Source: Gongronella butleri
Taxonomy: Eukaryota > Mucoromycota > Mucoromycetes > Mucorales > Cunninghamellaceae
Assembly (NCBI GenBank): GCA_025201375.1
Contig: JAIWZP010000029.1
Location: forward strand, 359,178 to 423,177
Reading direction: 5' to 3'
DNA: 64,000 bases
Below, in pieces: positions 11,650 to 23,594 of the stretch. The translations under genes were made by a program, and so were the position numbers. The notes beneath the pieces were generated by a model. The model ran no database searches and had not been told where the DNA came from. It worked only from the letters and a program-made list of their open reading frames with translations. The stretch's first letter is position 1. Every line of letters starts with the position of its first letter.

Positions 11650-13479
11650 ATGTTACGTCTTGGTTTACGCGCCCCATGGCGCTCCATGCTCCATGTGCAA
11701 AGACAGTACTTTGCCAGCCGTGCCCTTGTCGACCTGCCCGACAAGGTCGACCTTGTGAGTGCCGTGCCTCCCCCTGGTAAGCGTCCATGCCAAGACAAAA
11801 CGCGCCTCTTTGCTGGAACGACGCTGATTCCCCTTGCTTTGGATACTTTTCTAGCCGACGATCAGCCGTCCGATCCCCTCATGCCGCCCCGCTACGCGAA
11901 TGACATTGTACAGCTGCCTGGCAGCACGTTTGGGTGCGTTCGCCACTTTCTTTTTTTTTTTTTTCTTTCTTTTTTAGTCTTTAATGCCGGTCTTTAATGT
12001 AAACGCTCACGTGTCCTCGTCAACTTTTTTTTTTTTTTTCTAGTGGACATGTCCAGGTCAACTGGCAGCAGCAGCCGCGGACAATCCTGATTGTCAAAAA
12101 GCCCAATGACGGAGCGACCGAGAAGGCATTGGTGGAAATGGCAACGTAAAATGAGCAAAAACAAAGAGAGTAAAAAAAAAAAAACGAGGGTAACGCGTCG
12201 CTGATCCCCCTGGTCCTTATTGTAGCTGGCTCAAGGAGCGGTATCCTGGCGTGAATATCCTTGTGGAACCTGAGATTGCGGGTCAATTCCAGCGCGAGCT
12301 GCCGTTTGTTCATGCGCTGCACAAGGACCAGCAACATGAGTACGGCCGCGTTGTCGACTATGCCATCACCCTCGGTGGCGACGGCACCATGCTGCACCTG
12401 TCGTCGCTGTTCCCCAAGGCGGTTCCACCCGTCGTCTGCTTCTCCATGGGCACGCTCGGCTTCCTCATGTCCTTTCGTAAATCTAGCAATCACCCTTTTT
12501 TTTCGGTTGTGACAAGGTCGTACTAACGCGCACGCTTTCTTTCCCCTGTTTTAGAATTCGCAAATTATACCAAGATCCTCGCCGATATGATGCGCGGCGA
12601 GTGCACCGTTGCGTTGCGCCGTCGTCTCTTTTGCTCGCTGCACCAGCACAATGGCAGTCGCATCACCGTTGATGGACATGAAGTCGGTAAGCTTGAGGGC
12701 CAGGGGGGATTTCTGGACAAAGGCATTCAATAACTGACTTTTGTTCTTAGGCGACCGCCAGGTGATGAACGAGGTGGCACTGCATCGTGGCCGCTATCCC
12801 CATCTGACGGCCATTGACTGCTACGTGGACAATCAATACCTTACAGAGTGCATTGTAAATGTGAAAAAAGCGAGCGACAACGTCGTATTCTTATTTCCTT
12901 TTTTTATTCTTCATTCAGGCGGATGGCTTGATTGTGTCCACACCCACAGGATCGACAGCATACTCGTTGTCTGCAGGTAAAAGGGTCTTGGCGCAGCAGC
13001 ATGCACGCTTGAACAATGAATTCATTGTTTTTTTTTTTTTTTTTCTTTTTTTTTTTGCTTTGTGTCACTTTTGCCCCTGAATACCCAGGCGGACCCATTG
13101 TGCATCCCAGCGTGCAGAGCCTGATCATGACGCCCATCTGCCCACGATCGCTGTCGTTCCGCACCGTGCTCCTACCACCGAGCTCGGCGATCCAACTCAA
13201 GGTAAGAAACGGCAGCAAATGACGCCGCAGTGAACATGTGTTTACCTCATTCCTTTTTTATTTTACGCTTTTGGTCAGATCGGCGAGTCGAGTCAGAGCC
13301 AGATTGAGGTGACCATGGACGGGCAAGAGGTGTTTTTGCTGGAAAAGGGCGAGTATGTGCAAGTGCGCATGTCCAAATATCCTGTGCCTTGCGTGACAAG
13401 GACAGGGCACCCGCAGGACGGCTTTGCCAAGGATTTGAACGAGGTGCTAAAGTGGAATCATCGATTCCAGCGGTCATGA
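11650..13479 (+). CDS. NAD kinase (ATP-NAD kinase), possibly mitochondrial
   Basis: Phosphorylates NAD(H) to NADP(H). Eight exons: 11650-11933, 12044-12145, 12226-12476, 12555-12686, 12751-12854, 12919-12976, 13089-13201, 13279-13479; 414 aa with all phases consistent. Diagnostic motifs: LGGDGTMLHLSSLF (G179-G-D-G182), the NE motif in VMNEVALHRG (N263-E264), and STPTGSTAYSLSAGGPIVHPSV reconstructed across the exon 6/7 junction. The N-terminus from 11650 (MLRLGLRAPWRSMLHVQRQYFAS) is basic and lacks acidic residues, like a mitochondrial presequence (POS5-like); this is inference. An in-frame ATG at 11584 would add 22 residues and cannot be excluded. A pyrimidine-rich stretch precedes the chosen start. 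Convergent with the deaminase; an AATAAA at 13502 lies 23 bases past the stop. Confidence 0.93.
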
Positions 13480-13501
13480 CGCGCTTTTGTGCCTTTTTGT
13501 A

Positions 13502-13507
13502 AATAAA
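13502..13507 (+). terminator. Putative poly(A) signal AATAAA of NAD kinase
   Basis: AATAAA about 23 bases after the NAD kinase stop, in the 147-base gap before the convergent deaminase stop. Assigned by sequence and position only. Confidence 0.4.
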
Positions 13508-13626
13508 TCAGCATCTTGTACACAACTAAAAATACAAATCTTTTATTGTTTGGCGCTCGAGCATGGACCACGTGGCCGCGGAAAGGGAGAGGGGCGCACA
13601 GAGAAAGGGGAGAGACAGGTCCACTT

Positions 13627-14176
13627 TTAGTGATTTTTCCAGAAATCGACATGGTCCTTGATGATTTCGTCCTCCAATTCAGGAAAAGGGCCTTCCACTT
13701 TGACGGCACGCTGGCCAGCGGCAAACACATCGCGGCACGGTAGTGACATGGTGGGGTTTTGGTCGCTGTCGCCGGTCAATTCCAACAGACGCTTCTCAGA
13801 CATACCATACACAACGCGGCCAATGTTGGCCCAATAGCAGCTGCCTGCACACATGCAGCAAGGTTCAAAACTGGTGTACAGCGTGCACGATTGGAGGAAT
13901 TGCGGCGTGAAATTGGTGTCTAAAATCACCAAAGCCAACAAAAAAAAAGTGAGTGACCATTGATTTTTTTTGCAGGAACACATTACATGCGACGCGTGCT
14001 AGAGTGCTTTCTGCGTGGTTCAGGGTATCAATGTTGCCTTGCTCCGCCAGGATTTGATTGTCTGGGCCGACGAGGATCGCGCCAAAGGGATGACGACCAA
14101 GGTCCATGGCGCGCTTGGCAACGGCGACCGTGCGACGCAAATGAGCGATCATCTCTGTGCGGGTAGGGTCTGTCAT
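13627..14176 (-). CDS. Cytidine/guanine deaminase-family nucleoside deaminase
   Basis: Two exons: 14176-13987 and 13919-13627, 160 aa. Zinc-site motifs of the CDA fold are complete: H54-A-E56 (NHAES) and P83-C-C-M-C87 (FEPCCMCAG), so H54, C84 and C87 bind Zn and E56 is the proton shuttle. HPFGAILV and CYWANIGRVVYG resemble the GuaD/TadA branch of nucleoside deaminases more than cytidine deaminase. The exact substrate (guanine, cytosine, or an adenosine in tRNA) cannot be decided. ATG at 14176 is chosen because the upstream in-frame codons have no ATG. The intron (GTAATG..TTTTAG) joins ARVA-Y-TNFTPQF in frame. Convergent with NAD kinase. Confidence 0.88.
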
Positions 14177-14740
14177 GGTGGGAGGCAATTTCAAAAAAGG
14201 CGGGGGAGGGTCGCAGCGGGTGGGCAGGTGGGGAGCAAAAGGGGAAAAAAACGCTTCTCAATTGTACCATTTGCTGATGGCATCGACGGAAGCGCTCTTT
14301 TTATATTCTTTTTGACAGGTATGATTTCACACGCGTCGCCGCGCTATCTATTGCTCATGTCAAGCTAAATAAGCTTTGGAAAATACAGGTATTTTTTCAC
14401 ACCGCGAGGCACACCCATTGGTCATTGCTGGGTCAAAAGAATCCACCCAGAATCAAGAAGCAAAGTGCGGATAAAAATCCGCTTTTTGTGGATGCACGCC
14501 GCATAATAGGAATTTCGTCCCTTTTGTCATCATTCCAAATCGCCCAAGCATCGAAAAAGCGCCGCAAAGGGTCCGTGTGCCCTTGACTTTGGCGTCTCTC
14601 AAGTCAAAAAGGCATGTGGCGATCCTGCGTGGCCATTGGATGTCTATTTTTACTCCGATGCTAGGCCGAATGGGTGCCCTCTTTTAGCTGGCAAATGGGC
14701 GCTCTATCATGGAGCACCTCTCGCAATCGTGACGAGGAGG

Positions 14741-14771
<31 letters not shown>

Positions 14772-15253
14772 GCGCAAGTAGACCACAAGACAATTCATGT
14801 GACCCATTTCGTAGATAAAAGCCCCATCTGCATCCCCCCGGTTGCCTGACTTCATTTTTAAGGCGTAGAAGCATTTCTTACTATAATGAATGCATCGAAA
14901 AAGGGCCAAAACTGACGGAATATGACATGGATCGAGTCAAGTTGAAGGCTCAAATTCTCTTTTATTAAAGCTCACCAGCGGGCTTATCAATTGTGAAGCA
15001 GGGAGTGGGGTTTGCAATTGTGTGGGTGAGCAGGGGTAGGTTGAATGGGCACCGTGTGTAACATGTGTTCATTGCGGAACATCAATTGGAGATGGTGGGC
15101 CAATCACAGGGTGAGCAGTAATGTTTTTTTTTTTTTGGAGACACGACGCAAGAAAAAAAAAAAAAGAAAAAAGTCGTGAGCCTGGAAACAACAAAATGAC
15201 CCATGCACCGTGCAAAATCAGGTCATATTGAACCCAATTCGATAAAATCGCGA
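14177..15253. other. Intergenic
   Basis: About 1.1 kb between the deaminase start and the small plus-strand candidate at 15254. It has A- and T-runs (a 27-nt A-run near 14741-14767; mixed runs near 15124-15172). I see no gene, tRNA or member of the dispersed repeats. Confidence 0.5.
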
Positions 15254-15463
15254 ATGTATGCCATTGGAACGGTGTACCGACGCGTCTATGGTGCGTTTGA
15301 GTACGATTCGCTTCAAAATCGCGAGCATGACACGCTTTTTCGCGCCTTTTGGCTGGATGAACGTGGTGGAGGGTAAAAGACACGCGTTTTTTTTTCTTTC
15401 ACCCCAATCGCCTTTTTTAGTAATCGTCTGGTGGTTTTAGGCAACATGATTGGCCGACGGTAA
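15254..15463 (+). CDS. Possible small protein (53 aa), two exons
   Basis: An ATG at 15254 opens a compositionally normal frame (MYAIGTVYRRVYGAFEYDS.., ..REHDTLFRAFWLDERGG) ending at a good donor (GTAAAA at 15373). Splicing to the acceptor TTTTTTAG at 15420 continues ..GNRLVVLGNMIGRR to a TAA at 15461-15463: exons 15254-15372 and 15421-15463. A later acceptor at 15440 would give another tail. The peptide looks like a small, possibly mitochondrial, basic protein but I do not recognise it. The intron has the T-rich 3' end typical of this genome. It lies 131 bases before the next gene, so it could instead be an upstream exon of that gene. Confidence 0.4.
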
Positions 15464-15594
15464 TTTCAGGCTCCGCTGGAGTGTTTTTTTCTCATCCGTC
15501 GCTGAACAATTGGGACAAAAACATCTCTTCCCTGCTCTTTTTCTTTTTTTTATTCTCTTTGTTCATTCTGTATTCCCCATTTTCTTCCTCTTTC

Positions 15595-16681
15595 ATGAAC
15601 AGCGACGCCGCCCTGAGCACACCACGCCAGCCCCGCGCCATGATGACCGCCACACCGTCCAACGCCATGACGCCCTGCACGAGTTTTGGCAAGCTGACAC
15701 TCAATTCTAGCTCATCTTGCAGCACTCGAACAAAAGCTATTCCAAACATGCGCCGCCCCATGCTGTCGCTTGACGAGCGCATGGAAATGCGCAAAAGTGA
15801 GGAGACCCCAGAGCATCGCAACTTGACCATGGTGCTTGGTGACAGCAAAATTCAATTTGATGAGTGGTTTGTACGTTTAAAAATGCCAAAAAAAGAGCCC
15901 AAAGAAGCAAAAAAAAAAAAAAAAAAGCACAAAAAAGGCCTCCCCATTTCTCATTTGTTTTTTTTTTTTTGACTCCCAAAAATGAACATAGGATGACGAC
16001 AATAACAAGGAAAAGGGATTGACACTGTTAACACCCAACGACGACTATTCCGACTATGATTCTGAGGACGATGCGATGGAATTGTCACACTCTTTTTCGC
16101 CGGGGTCGCTGACCATGTCGCCCGATAACGGATTTTTGCGGCCAATGTTTGATATGGACGAATTGGACGAAGAAATGTTGCCGCCACGCCGACGCCGCGA
16201 TCCACACTACGACCCGACGTCTGCATGGCTTAATGAGGTGTACACGGACGAGGACGATACCCCACAGCAAACAGATGACAACACACAGAATACGACTGGC
16301 CAAGAAAATGACGCGCCCCAATGGTGGTCCAAACATTGCCAAGACGTTTTGTCCAAGCAAATCAAGCTACCTGTCGATCCCAAGCTGCTGAATCGACGCG
16401 ACGCGCACACATTGCGCAAGCCGTTGATGGCCATCACGGTCGACCAGCCAACAGTGCCACAAATCGATCAAACAAAGGAAGACCAGCACGCCTCCACGGT
16501 GTATGGCCCACCACGCAAGAAACAGGTGGTTGGCCAGCAAAACAAGACCATCCGCTTCATGCGCTCGCTCTCCCCAACTCGCTCAGGCACCGTGCGAAAG
16601 AGCCCTTCTCCTCAACTCCCATCCTCATCATCATCCCCATCATCCTCTGCATCATCCTCCTCATCTTCCCTCATGCTATGA
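15595..16681 (+). CDS. Unknown acidic, Ser-rich protein
   Basis: Two exons: 15595-15870 and 15992-16681 (phase 0), 321 aa. The N-terminus is Ser/Thr-rich with possible Thr-Pro sites; residues about 60-92 look conserved-like (RRPMLSLDERMEMRKSEE..HRNLTMVLGDSKIQFDEWF). The second exon starts with an acidic region (DDDNNKEKG, DYDSEDDAMELS), then EMLPPRRRRDPHYDP, a Trp-containing stretch (DAPQWWSKHCQDVL) and a basic KTIRFMRSLSPTRSG tail followed by poly-Ser. No known domain recognised; the SP/TP and RS-like motifs suggest a phosphoregulated nuclear protein, which is inference only. The start is preceded by a long pyrimidine tract. A long CT-rich 3' region (16690-17090) follows the stop. Confidence 0.65.
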
Positions 16682-18568
16682 GCCCTCTTTTTTTCTCTGT
16701 CTCTCTCTCCTTGAATCCCCCCTCTACCAAACCAACCATGTATATCCCCCCCTTCTTTCGTCTCGCACGCACTGGTTCACACTTTTTTTTACCTTGATCC
16801 GCCTTTTTTTTTTTTTGGCGCTAGCCGCTGCCCATTTGGCCTTCCCTCCCCTTTCCTCGCTCTCTTTTGATATGTATATCATTCATGTACCCTCCCTCAC
16901 TCTCACTCACGCACTCTCGTTCTTGCTTCACTCGTCGTTTGCTTTCTCTTCCTCCTCGTATCTATACCAATTCATTTTTTTTCCATTTCATCCCTTTCTT
17001 GTGACTCCCTACTTTTTTTTTTTCGCCCCCCTCTCCTTATTCCACCACTCTCTCCCTAGTCTCTGGTTCGTGTATTCACTTATGCATCGAAATAAATCAA
17101 GGTGACAGCTTTACACCCCACCCATTGCATCCATTCGCCGCATTTGATCATTAACTAGCCTTTCTCCCCTCCAATTCAATCGTAAAAAAATAACCCGATG
17201 CAATCGCACGAGAAATGCCGCCGACGGGTGGCCAAATTGCTTGAACCCGCCTTCCCAAGCGGAAACAATTGTAGTGTGCACGGAGCTCAAGCCCTGCTCC
17301 TTTTTTTTCAGTCGATATGAGCCCAGTGATGGTCGCCACGGCCGTCGGAGAGAAACGTTGCGACGCGGAGCTTCTTGATGAAGCTGTCCGTGGCTCAATG
17401 TCACGCGTGGCAGTGCTTGATCTTGCTTGTTTTGCGCAAAAGAGGAAAAAAAAAAGGATCCTTCTAATGCGGCATGCACATACTTGGCGCCTTTGGCGCC
17501 TTGTTGCACTTTGTCGCCTGATTTATTATTATTTTTGAAAAAAAGGGCCTTAATCTGGGCAACGGAGCACGTCAGGACGGGCCATACTTGATGAGAACCG
17601 GAAAAAAAGGCTTCAAAAAAAGTCTGTGTTCCCATGCTTGGGGGTGGCATGATCAATTGCGTAGGATCCCCTTTGCCCATGGTTCCCAGCTGGGGCGAGG
17701 ATGTGGGTCGCACAAAATGCCCATGCAAGAAGCAACATTTTGGCTCAGATGCGCGGGCCCGCGCCCGCCGTGCGTACTTTTTGGCGTTTCAGCATCGCTC
17801 CATGCGGCAACCGCTTGCCCCTGCTTTGCATCAAGTCACAAAGCGCAACACGCATTCACCAGGCACGCCGTTTAGCCCACGGTGATGGTTTTTTTTTCCC
17901 TTTTATGCACCAAGTTGCAAAAGACTAGAAAAAAAGTAACTTGGCCTATTTACAAGAGCCTGTTTCACCACCCATCCTCTCTACTCAATTGTTGGCCGTC
18001 CAATGACGACTCAAAAATCAGCAGCGCGTAAACAAAAAGGGCATAAAAAAGTTAAACAGGCTCACAGGCTCATTCTTTGGCCCTTCCTGCAAATGATACT
18101 AGCGCTTTTCGATAAAATTGACGTGATTGGACAATCAACACAAAGAATAATCTTTCAAAAAATTCACTGAGATTGACAAAAAAAAAAATCATGTTTTTGC
18201 GTTTTCCTCTGATGTGTCGCGTATAGATATCGCTCATCCGTGGCTGAGGGCTCATTGAAATAGGCCAATCAATAGCGCATTGATGGGGAGTATGGATGCG
18301 CTGCCATTGCTTGTAGCAAACCAAGAGATTGGCGCGTTTTCTTTTTTTTTTTTTTTTTTTGGCGCGTTGCTCCAGTGGCCGGGTCAATATCGCGGGCATT
18401 TTCAAGCGGGTAAGATGAGCGGAGTTTTGGACGATGCACGGGCAGGGGTCAGACGATACACGCCTATTTCCGGGCGGAGAATGAATGTGCATGAAAAAAA
18501 GGCGGGTGTTTCAAAAAAATCACTCCCATCCTCTTTGTTTCTCTCGTTGTTTCGTTTTCATTTTCACC
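16682..18568. other. Long CT-rich 3' region and intergenic spacer
   Basis: 16685-17090 is strikingly pyrimidine-rich on the plus strand and ends in an AATAAA (17091-17096), so it may be the 3' UTR of the 321-aa gene. From 17105 to 18568 I see no supported gene; a 205-codon minus-strand frame at 17111-17728 has no recognisable content. The last 60 bases before the GH31 start are pyrimidine-rich. Confidence 0.45.
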
Positions 18569-21500
18569 ATGACCATGTGGTCTCAAGCACTCAAAGCGTT
18601 TGGGCTTGCGCCCATGGACGAGTACATCCAGCCGCGTATCTCTATTGGCGACCGCGTGCTCACCAATGAGTTTTCCACGGGCAACTTCAAGATTCAAGCG
18701 AACCAAGAGCGGCTCAGCTTTTCCGTCAAGACGCTGGACGGCCGCGTGTTGTGGGAGTGTAAGTGAAAAGGCGAGAAAACATGGAGGAAAGGCGGAGAAA
18801 ATGGAAAAAAGGAACGCTCAATGGTGATTTCTTGGTGCCAGCAATCCACGGAGAGCCGTTTTTGGCGTCGTCGGTGGGGCACGATTCATTTGGGGCGAAT
18901 GATCATGGACAATTGACGATTGCGGAGCACGACACGATGCCGACCCGGCTACAAACGATTACAAACATCGCATACGACTCGATTGAGAAGCAGGTGGTGC
19001 ATGTTTCCGGCGGCCTGAGCACCAAACTAGTGCTGCCGACACACATGGACTATGTGCTGTCGTTCAAAGAAATCAGCCCGCGACAATTGGACATGACGGT
19101 CAAAATCACGCATCGCGATCCCGCCATGCAACATCATCAGCGCCTCATACTTACATATAAGACTAATTCTGACGAGCAAATCTACGGCTTTGGCGAGCAG
19201 TACAGCTCCATCGACCACAAGGGCCAAAAGGTGCCCGTCCTCGTCAGGTAAAGACGCAAATTGAGGGGAAAAGACACTTTTTTTTTCTAATTTTTTTTGC
19301 GTGAGCATAGAGAACAAGACCAAGGCCGAGACGCATCGTCGGTAGGTTGGATGATGCGAATGACGCGGATAAAAAAAAAAGACATGGACAGGTGGTCAAA
19401 TAGCCATTTATTCCCTTTTATTCGTTTTTTTATTTGTAGCTCTCGAAATTGTGGTCCTCGACCAAGCATCTAATGTCGAGCGACGCGCTGGCGACGAATT
19501 GCACGGTGCCATTTTACATGACAAGCGATTGCCTGGGTTTCTGCTTGCTGAATAGCGAATACAGCAGTTTTGACCTGCGTCAGCCTGAACGTGTGACGGT
19601 GCGCGTGAATGCGTCTTCACTCATGGCGCGCGTGATGCATGGAGACTCTCTGTTTGATCTGTTATCCGAGTACACGGCGTACGCAGGCCGTGTGGCGTCC
19701 ATTCCCCTGTGGGTGGGCCAGGGCGCGATTGTGGACCTGCAAGGCGGGCCGGACAAGGTGCGACAGGTGCTGGAGCAGTTGCGCTACTACCGTGTTCCCT
19801 TGGCGGCCGTGTGCGTGTCAGATTGGTCGGGGTATTTGCAACCCGAGGTGCCTGAGGGTCAACAACAAGCCGCTGTCGCGTACCCGGTGCCGCATTGGTC
19901 CATGGAATACAGCTCGGCATTGTACCCGGATTGGCCCGCTTTCGTCCAGGAATTGACACAACACGTCTCAAAGCCAAACAATTCCAAGGCCGCTGCGACA
20001 CTTGCCGTGATGTCCGATGGCGATGAAAACGACGAAAATAAGGAAAATGACAAAATCGACGAAAATGAGGCGGACGCGCCGCCCGCTGCGCCTCCCAAAG
20101 ACGAAGAAGTGGACGAAGAAGAGGATATCATTATCACGGACACGCCTGCCGTGCGTCTGCTCGTGAGTGTGACGCCATTTTTGTCGGCAACACAAGACGA
20201 CGGCAAGGTCGGCACCGCATCGACGCGCGACACGCTCACACACAAGCACTACCACCATGCCGCCGCCAATGGCTACCTCGTCAAGCAGCCCATGGATGGT
20301 GCACCTTATTTAATCAAGGGCTCTGCAGGCGAAGCCTATGGCATCCTCGATTTGACAAATGAAAGCGCGCGTCAATGGTTCAAAGACATTCTGAAGACCC
20401 AGCTCTTTGACATTGGCATCTCGGGTAACAATCTCCCCCTTTTTTTCCTTGGAATTGAGCGTGTCTCATCCTCAAATTTTTCCCAATTGTTCTATTTCAT
20501 TAGGCTACCTCGCGGATTATGGCTACACATTGCCAATGGATTTGGCGTCTGCAAAGCGCGTGGCACTGTCGGCCAGCCAATGCAATGCCACCGACTATCA
20601 CAATCAATACGCCGAAGATTGGACCAAGCTGCATCACGATTTGCTTACGGAAACGGGCCTTGACGATCATGCCGTCGTGTTTTGCCGTTCAGGCTACATC
20701 CGCTCGGCAGGCTACGTCCAATCGCTCTGGACAGGTGATCAAGCAGTCACCTGGAACCAGACGGACGGCATCAAGAGCGCGGTAAACAAAGAAAAAAAAA
20801 AAGAGCATAAAAAAAGCTTAAAAAAATTGACACCTTTTTTTATTGCGTAGGTGACGGCTATGCTCAATGCGGGTTTGTCTGGGTTCTCGACGTGCCATTG
20901 CGAGATTGGCGGTTACATGACGGCCGATAGCGGATTCCCCGGTACCAAGATGATCCGCAGCAAGGAATTGTTGTGCCGCTGGATGGAATTAGCCGCTTTC
21001 ACCTGCGTGTTCCGCACCTCCGAGGGCTTGTTGCCACGCGCCAATGCTCAAATCTACGACGACGAGGGTAAAAAAAAAAGAAAAGGAGGGCAATTGGGCG
21101 CAGCTCAATCTAATACTTTTCTTTTTTTTTGAAAATTTAGAATCGTACCTGCATTTGGCGCACACGGCGAATTTGTTTGCCGCATTGCAGCCATACCGCC
21201 GACAATTGCTGCACGACGCCAAGACCAAGGGGTGGCCCGTGCTGCGGCATTTGCTTATGTACTACCCCAAGGACACGACGGTCAAACAATTGACGTACCA
21301 GCAATTCATGGTCGGATCATGTCTGATGGTAGCGCCTGTGCTTTCGCCGTCGACAAACTTTGTCAAGGTGTACTTCCCCAAGAACGAGCACCACATCCAA
21401 TGGCGCCACATCTGGTCGGGCCGTGTGTACGAGTCCGATGGCTCGTACCAGGCCATTGACGCGCCATTGGGCCAACCTGCCGCGTTTGTCATGGAGCCAC

Positions 21501-21619
21501 GCGACCAAGAGCCCGGCGGCCGCGCACTCAACGACCTCCTCAAGTTTGCCTCGTCGTACATTGACCAATTGGCCCAACAGCAACAGCAGGAGCGCCAGCA
21601 ACAGCGTCAAACTGCGTGA
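18569..21619 (+). CDS. Glycoside hydrolase family 31 (alpha-glycosidase)
   Basis: Seven exons: 18569-18758, 18842-19247, 19311-19341, 19440-20424, 20504-20781, 20851-21067, 21141-21619; 861 aa. GH31 landmarks: YGFGEQYSSIDHKG and VPVLVREQDQGR (N-terminal domain), LQGGPDKVRQVLEQL..VCVSDWSG (barrel), nucleophile D542 in YLADYG, acid/base D616 in LWTGDQ, and SGFSTCHCEIGGY. The LQGG and W-GDQ signatures place it near the YihQ (sulfoquinovosidase-like) branch rather than classical alpha-glucosidases. However, the stretch after DWSG lacks the TSFG-R-W pattern I expect in sulfoquinovosidases, so the substrate is open. Odd: an acidic low-complexity insert at about residues 400-445 (Asp/Glu/Asn/Lys, then Ala/Pro), absent from bacterial relatives, and a Gln-rich C-terminus. 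No signal peptide, so probably cytosolic. Exon 3 is only 31 bases. Confidence 0.9.
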
Positions 21620-21796
21620 ACATCGCGTAAAATCGCGTAAAAAGCGTGACAAATCACATCCAAATTGCAAAAAGAGAATAAAAAAAAAGGAAGCAATTTA
21701 TGTACACAATGGGAGAAAGGGAATCATGGCCAGTGATAAAAAAAAAAAGCAAAAAGAGGGGCATTTTTAAGCATTTTTTTTCCGCAAAGAGCGTTT

Positions 21797-22324
21797 TTAC
21801 GCGACAATCTCGTTGGTGCTTGATTTGCGATGGTGCTGAGATTCGATCATCTGGTCGTCGTCATCGGGGGCATCCACAGTGACCAAGGTGGCGGTCGAGG
21901 TATCATGGCTGTCATCTTGCACGGCATCTTCCTCATCCTGCAGCGCCAATGCAAGCGCAACGTCGTCATCATCATCATCATCCTCGTCGTCGTCATCATC
22001 ACCCAACGACATTTCGTCATCGTCGTCGGCGTCATCATCATAGCCGTCGGCATCCCAGTCGAGCTCGTCGCCCTCAGCTTCGCATTGCGCGACCAAATCA
22101 TCAAACCAAAGGCTCAAATACGCGTCGCTTTGCTCTTTTAGCTGCCTCGCCTCGGTGTTGGTCTCATCGGCGGCAAGGTCCTCGATCTGCAGCATCAAAA
22201 GACGCAGCTGGCCAAGCAAGTCGGCCGAGATCTCGCCCGTCGAAGGTGTTGTCTTGATCTCTGTCAGGATTTGCGTCAAGTGGCGTAAAAGGTCACCTTC
22301 AGCGTCGGAAGTGTGCTCGGGCAT
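21797..22324 (-). CDS. Unknown small acidic protein
   Basis: Single exon, 175 aa, ATG at 22324. The N-terminal half is helical-looking (LLRHLTQILTEIK.., LLGQLRLLMLQIEDLAA, AYLSLWFDDLVAQCEAEG); the C-terminal half is nearly continuous Asp/Glu (DDDADDDDEMSLGDDDDD), then VALALALQDEEDA. No family recognised. Acidic tails of this type occur on histone- or ribosome-binding chaperones, but that is only an analogy. The 3' end is convergent with GH31 (177-base gap). Confidence 0.65.
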   Translation of the reverse strand: MPEHTSDAEGDLLRHLTQILTEIKTTPSTGEISADLLGQLRLLMLQIEDLAADETNTEARQLKEQSDAYLSLWFDDLVAQCEAEGDELDWDADGYDDDADDDDEMSLGDDDDDEDDDDDDDVALALALQDEEDAVQDDSHDTSTATLVTVDAPDDDDQMIESQHHRKSSTNEIVA

Positions 22325-22530
22325 CGCTTGTTTTTCTTTATAAAAAGAGAATTGGAAAGAAAAAAAATGAAAAGGGTGAGAGAAAAAATAAAAAAGGCAG
22401 GATTTTTGTTCGTCTTTGCCCCTGATTCCCTCAAACTCCGCCGCTCGGGCTCTTTGCCAGCCAATGGCTATGATAGCCATTTTGAAGGGAAAAAGGGGCA
22501 AAAAGATGCTTGATAAAAAAAATGCTCGTT

Positions 22531-23303
22531 TTATTTCAATGCAAAGCGTCCTGAATCCTTGTCATCCGCATCCGTCGACGCGCCATCGGTGCCAATGGCA
22601 GGCGTGTCGTGGTCCATATCATCCTGGTCCGAGGCATCGGAATCCGATGAAATATCGTCGTCTGACGAGCTGTCTTGGTCAGAATCGTCGTTTTCGTCGT
22701 CCTCAGCACCCGTCGACGTGGTCTCGTCCTTCATGGACACGTCTTCCTTGCCAGACGTCGTTGAATCTTCGTCCATCGCGTCGCCTTTGCGTGATGGCTG
22801 TGGCGCAGCCGCCGCGTCGCTGTCACCCGACGCAGCGCGCGCCATTGACGCGCCATTGGCATCCCCCTTGCCAAGCATCCCCACCAGAGGCGCGTCCCCA
22901 TCCACAATCGTGTACTGCGCCATGTCAATCTTGCCGTCCTTCATCTTGGGCAAAAAGTATCTACAAAAAAACGGAAAAATGGCATCAAAACCTGCGCCCC
23001 CTTTTTCGTGTGTATTGCCTACTCTTGGTTTAGCCGGCCGTCCGGGAAAATCATGGTCTTTGTCACTTCAAACTCGGGCCGCACGCAGAATTGCAGCCGC
23101 AGGCGCCGGATCAGTGCGTGTCGCTCGTCTTCATCGACAATCTCCTTCTCTTCGTCCTCATCGTCTTGCGCATCAGCCAGGGTATCTTCTTCTTGCAGCT
23201 GCTCGGCAATATCCATTTGCTCCTGCGTCACCACCTCATCGTCAAGCAGCATGTCGCCTGGAGAACCAAGATCAGGCGGTGAATATGTGTCTGTGCCGAG
23301 CAT
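22531..23303 (-). CDS. Unknown acidic protein with conserved-looking core
   Basis: Two exons: 23303-23023 and 22960-22531, 236 aa. The start MLGTDTYSPPDLGSPGDM is followed by acidic residues, then a folded-looking core spanning the intron: HALIRRLRLQFCVRPEFEVTKTMIFPDGRLNQE joined to YFLPKMKDGKIDMAQYTIV. The remainder is Asp/Ser-rich low complexity. The in-frame junction (GA|A) and the normal-looking peptide across it support the gene model. I do not recognise the family. It is head-to-tail with the 175-aa gene downstream and with Dad4 upstream. Confidence 0.65.
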
Positions 23304-23594
23304 AATCAAGAAAAACGTGCAAAAAGAAACGGGAAAGAAAAACGACACCGACGCGCACACGCCCAAATCAAGAAGAAAAACAACAAAAAGCGCGTCGCTC
23401 GACCCCGCCCCAATGCCATTGGCCCCTTTTTTTGGGCCGTTTCATCACACATCTCTGAAAATCTCTGTAAAAAAAGGCCGCTTTATTGCTCCATTTGCGT
23501 TTGTGAAAAGAAAGAGAAGAAAGAAAAAAAGGGAATCATGGAGAGGATAGGGGGGCAGGGTGAAAAATTGTCAAGTACAGAGAGCAATGGTGCG

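Noticed and set aside
17111..17728. 205-codon minus-strand open frame
   Set aside because: Low-complexity and homopolymer-crossing, no recognised motif, and its antisense neighbour frame is equally open.
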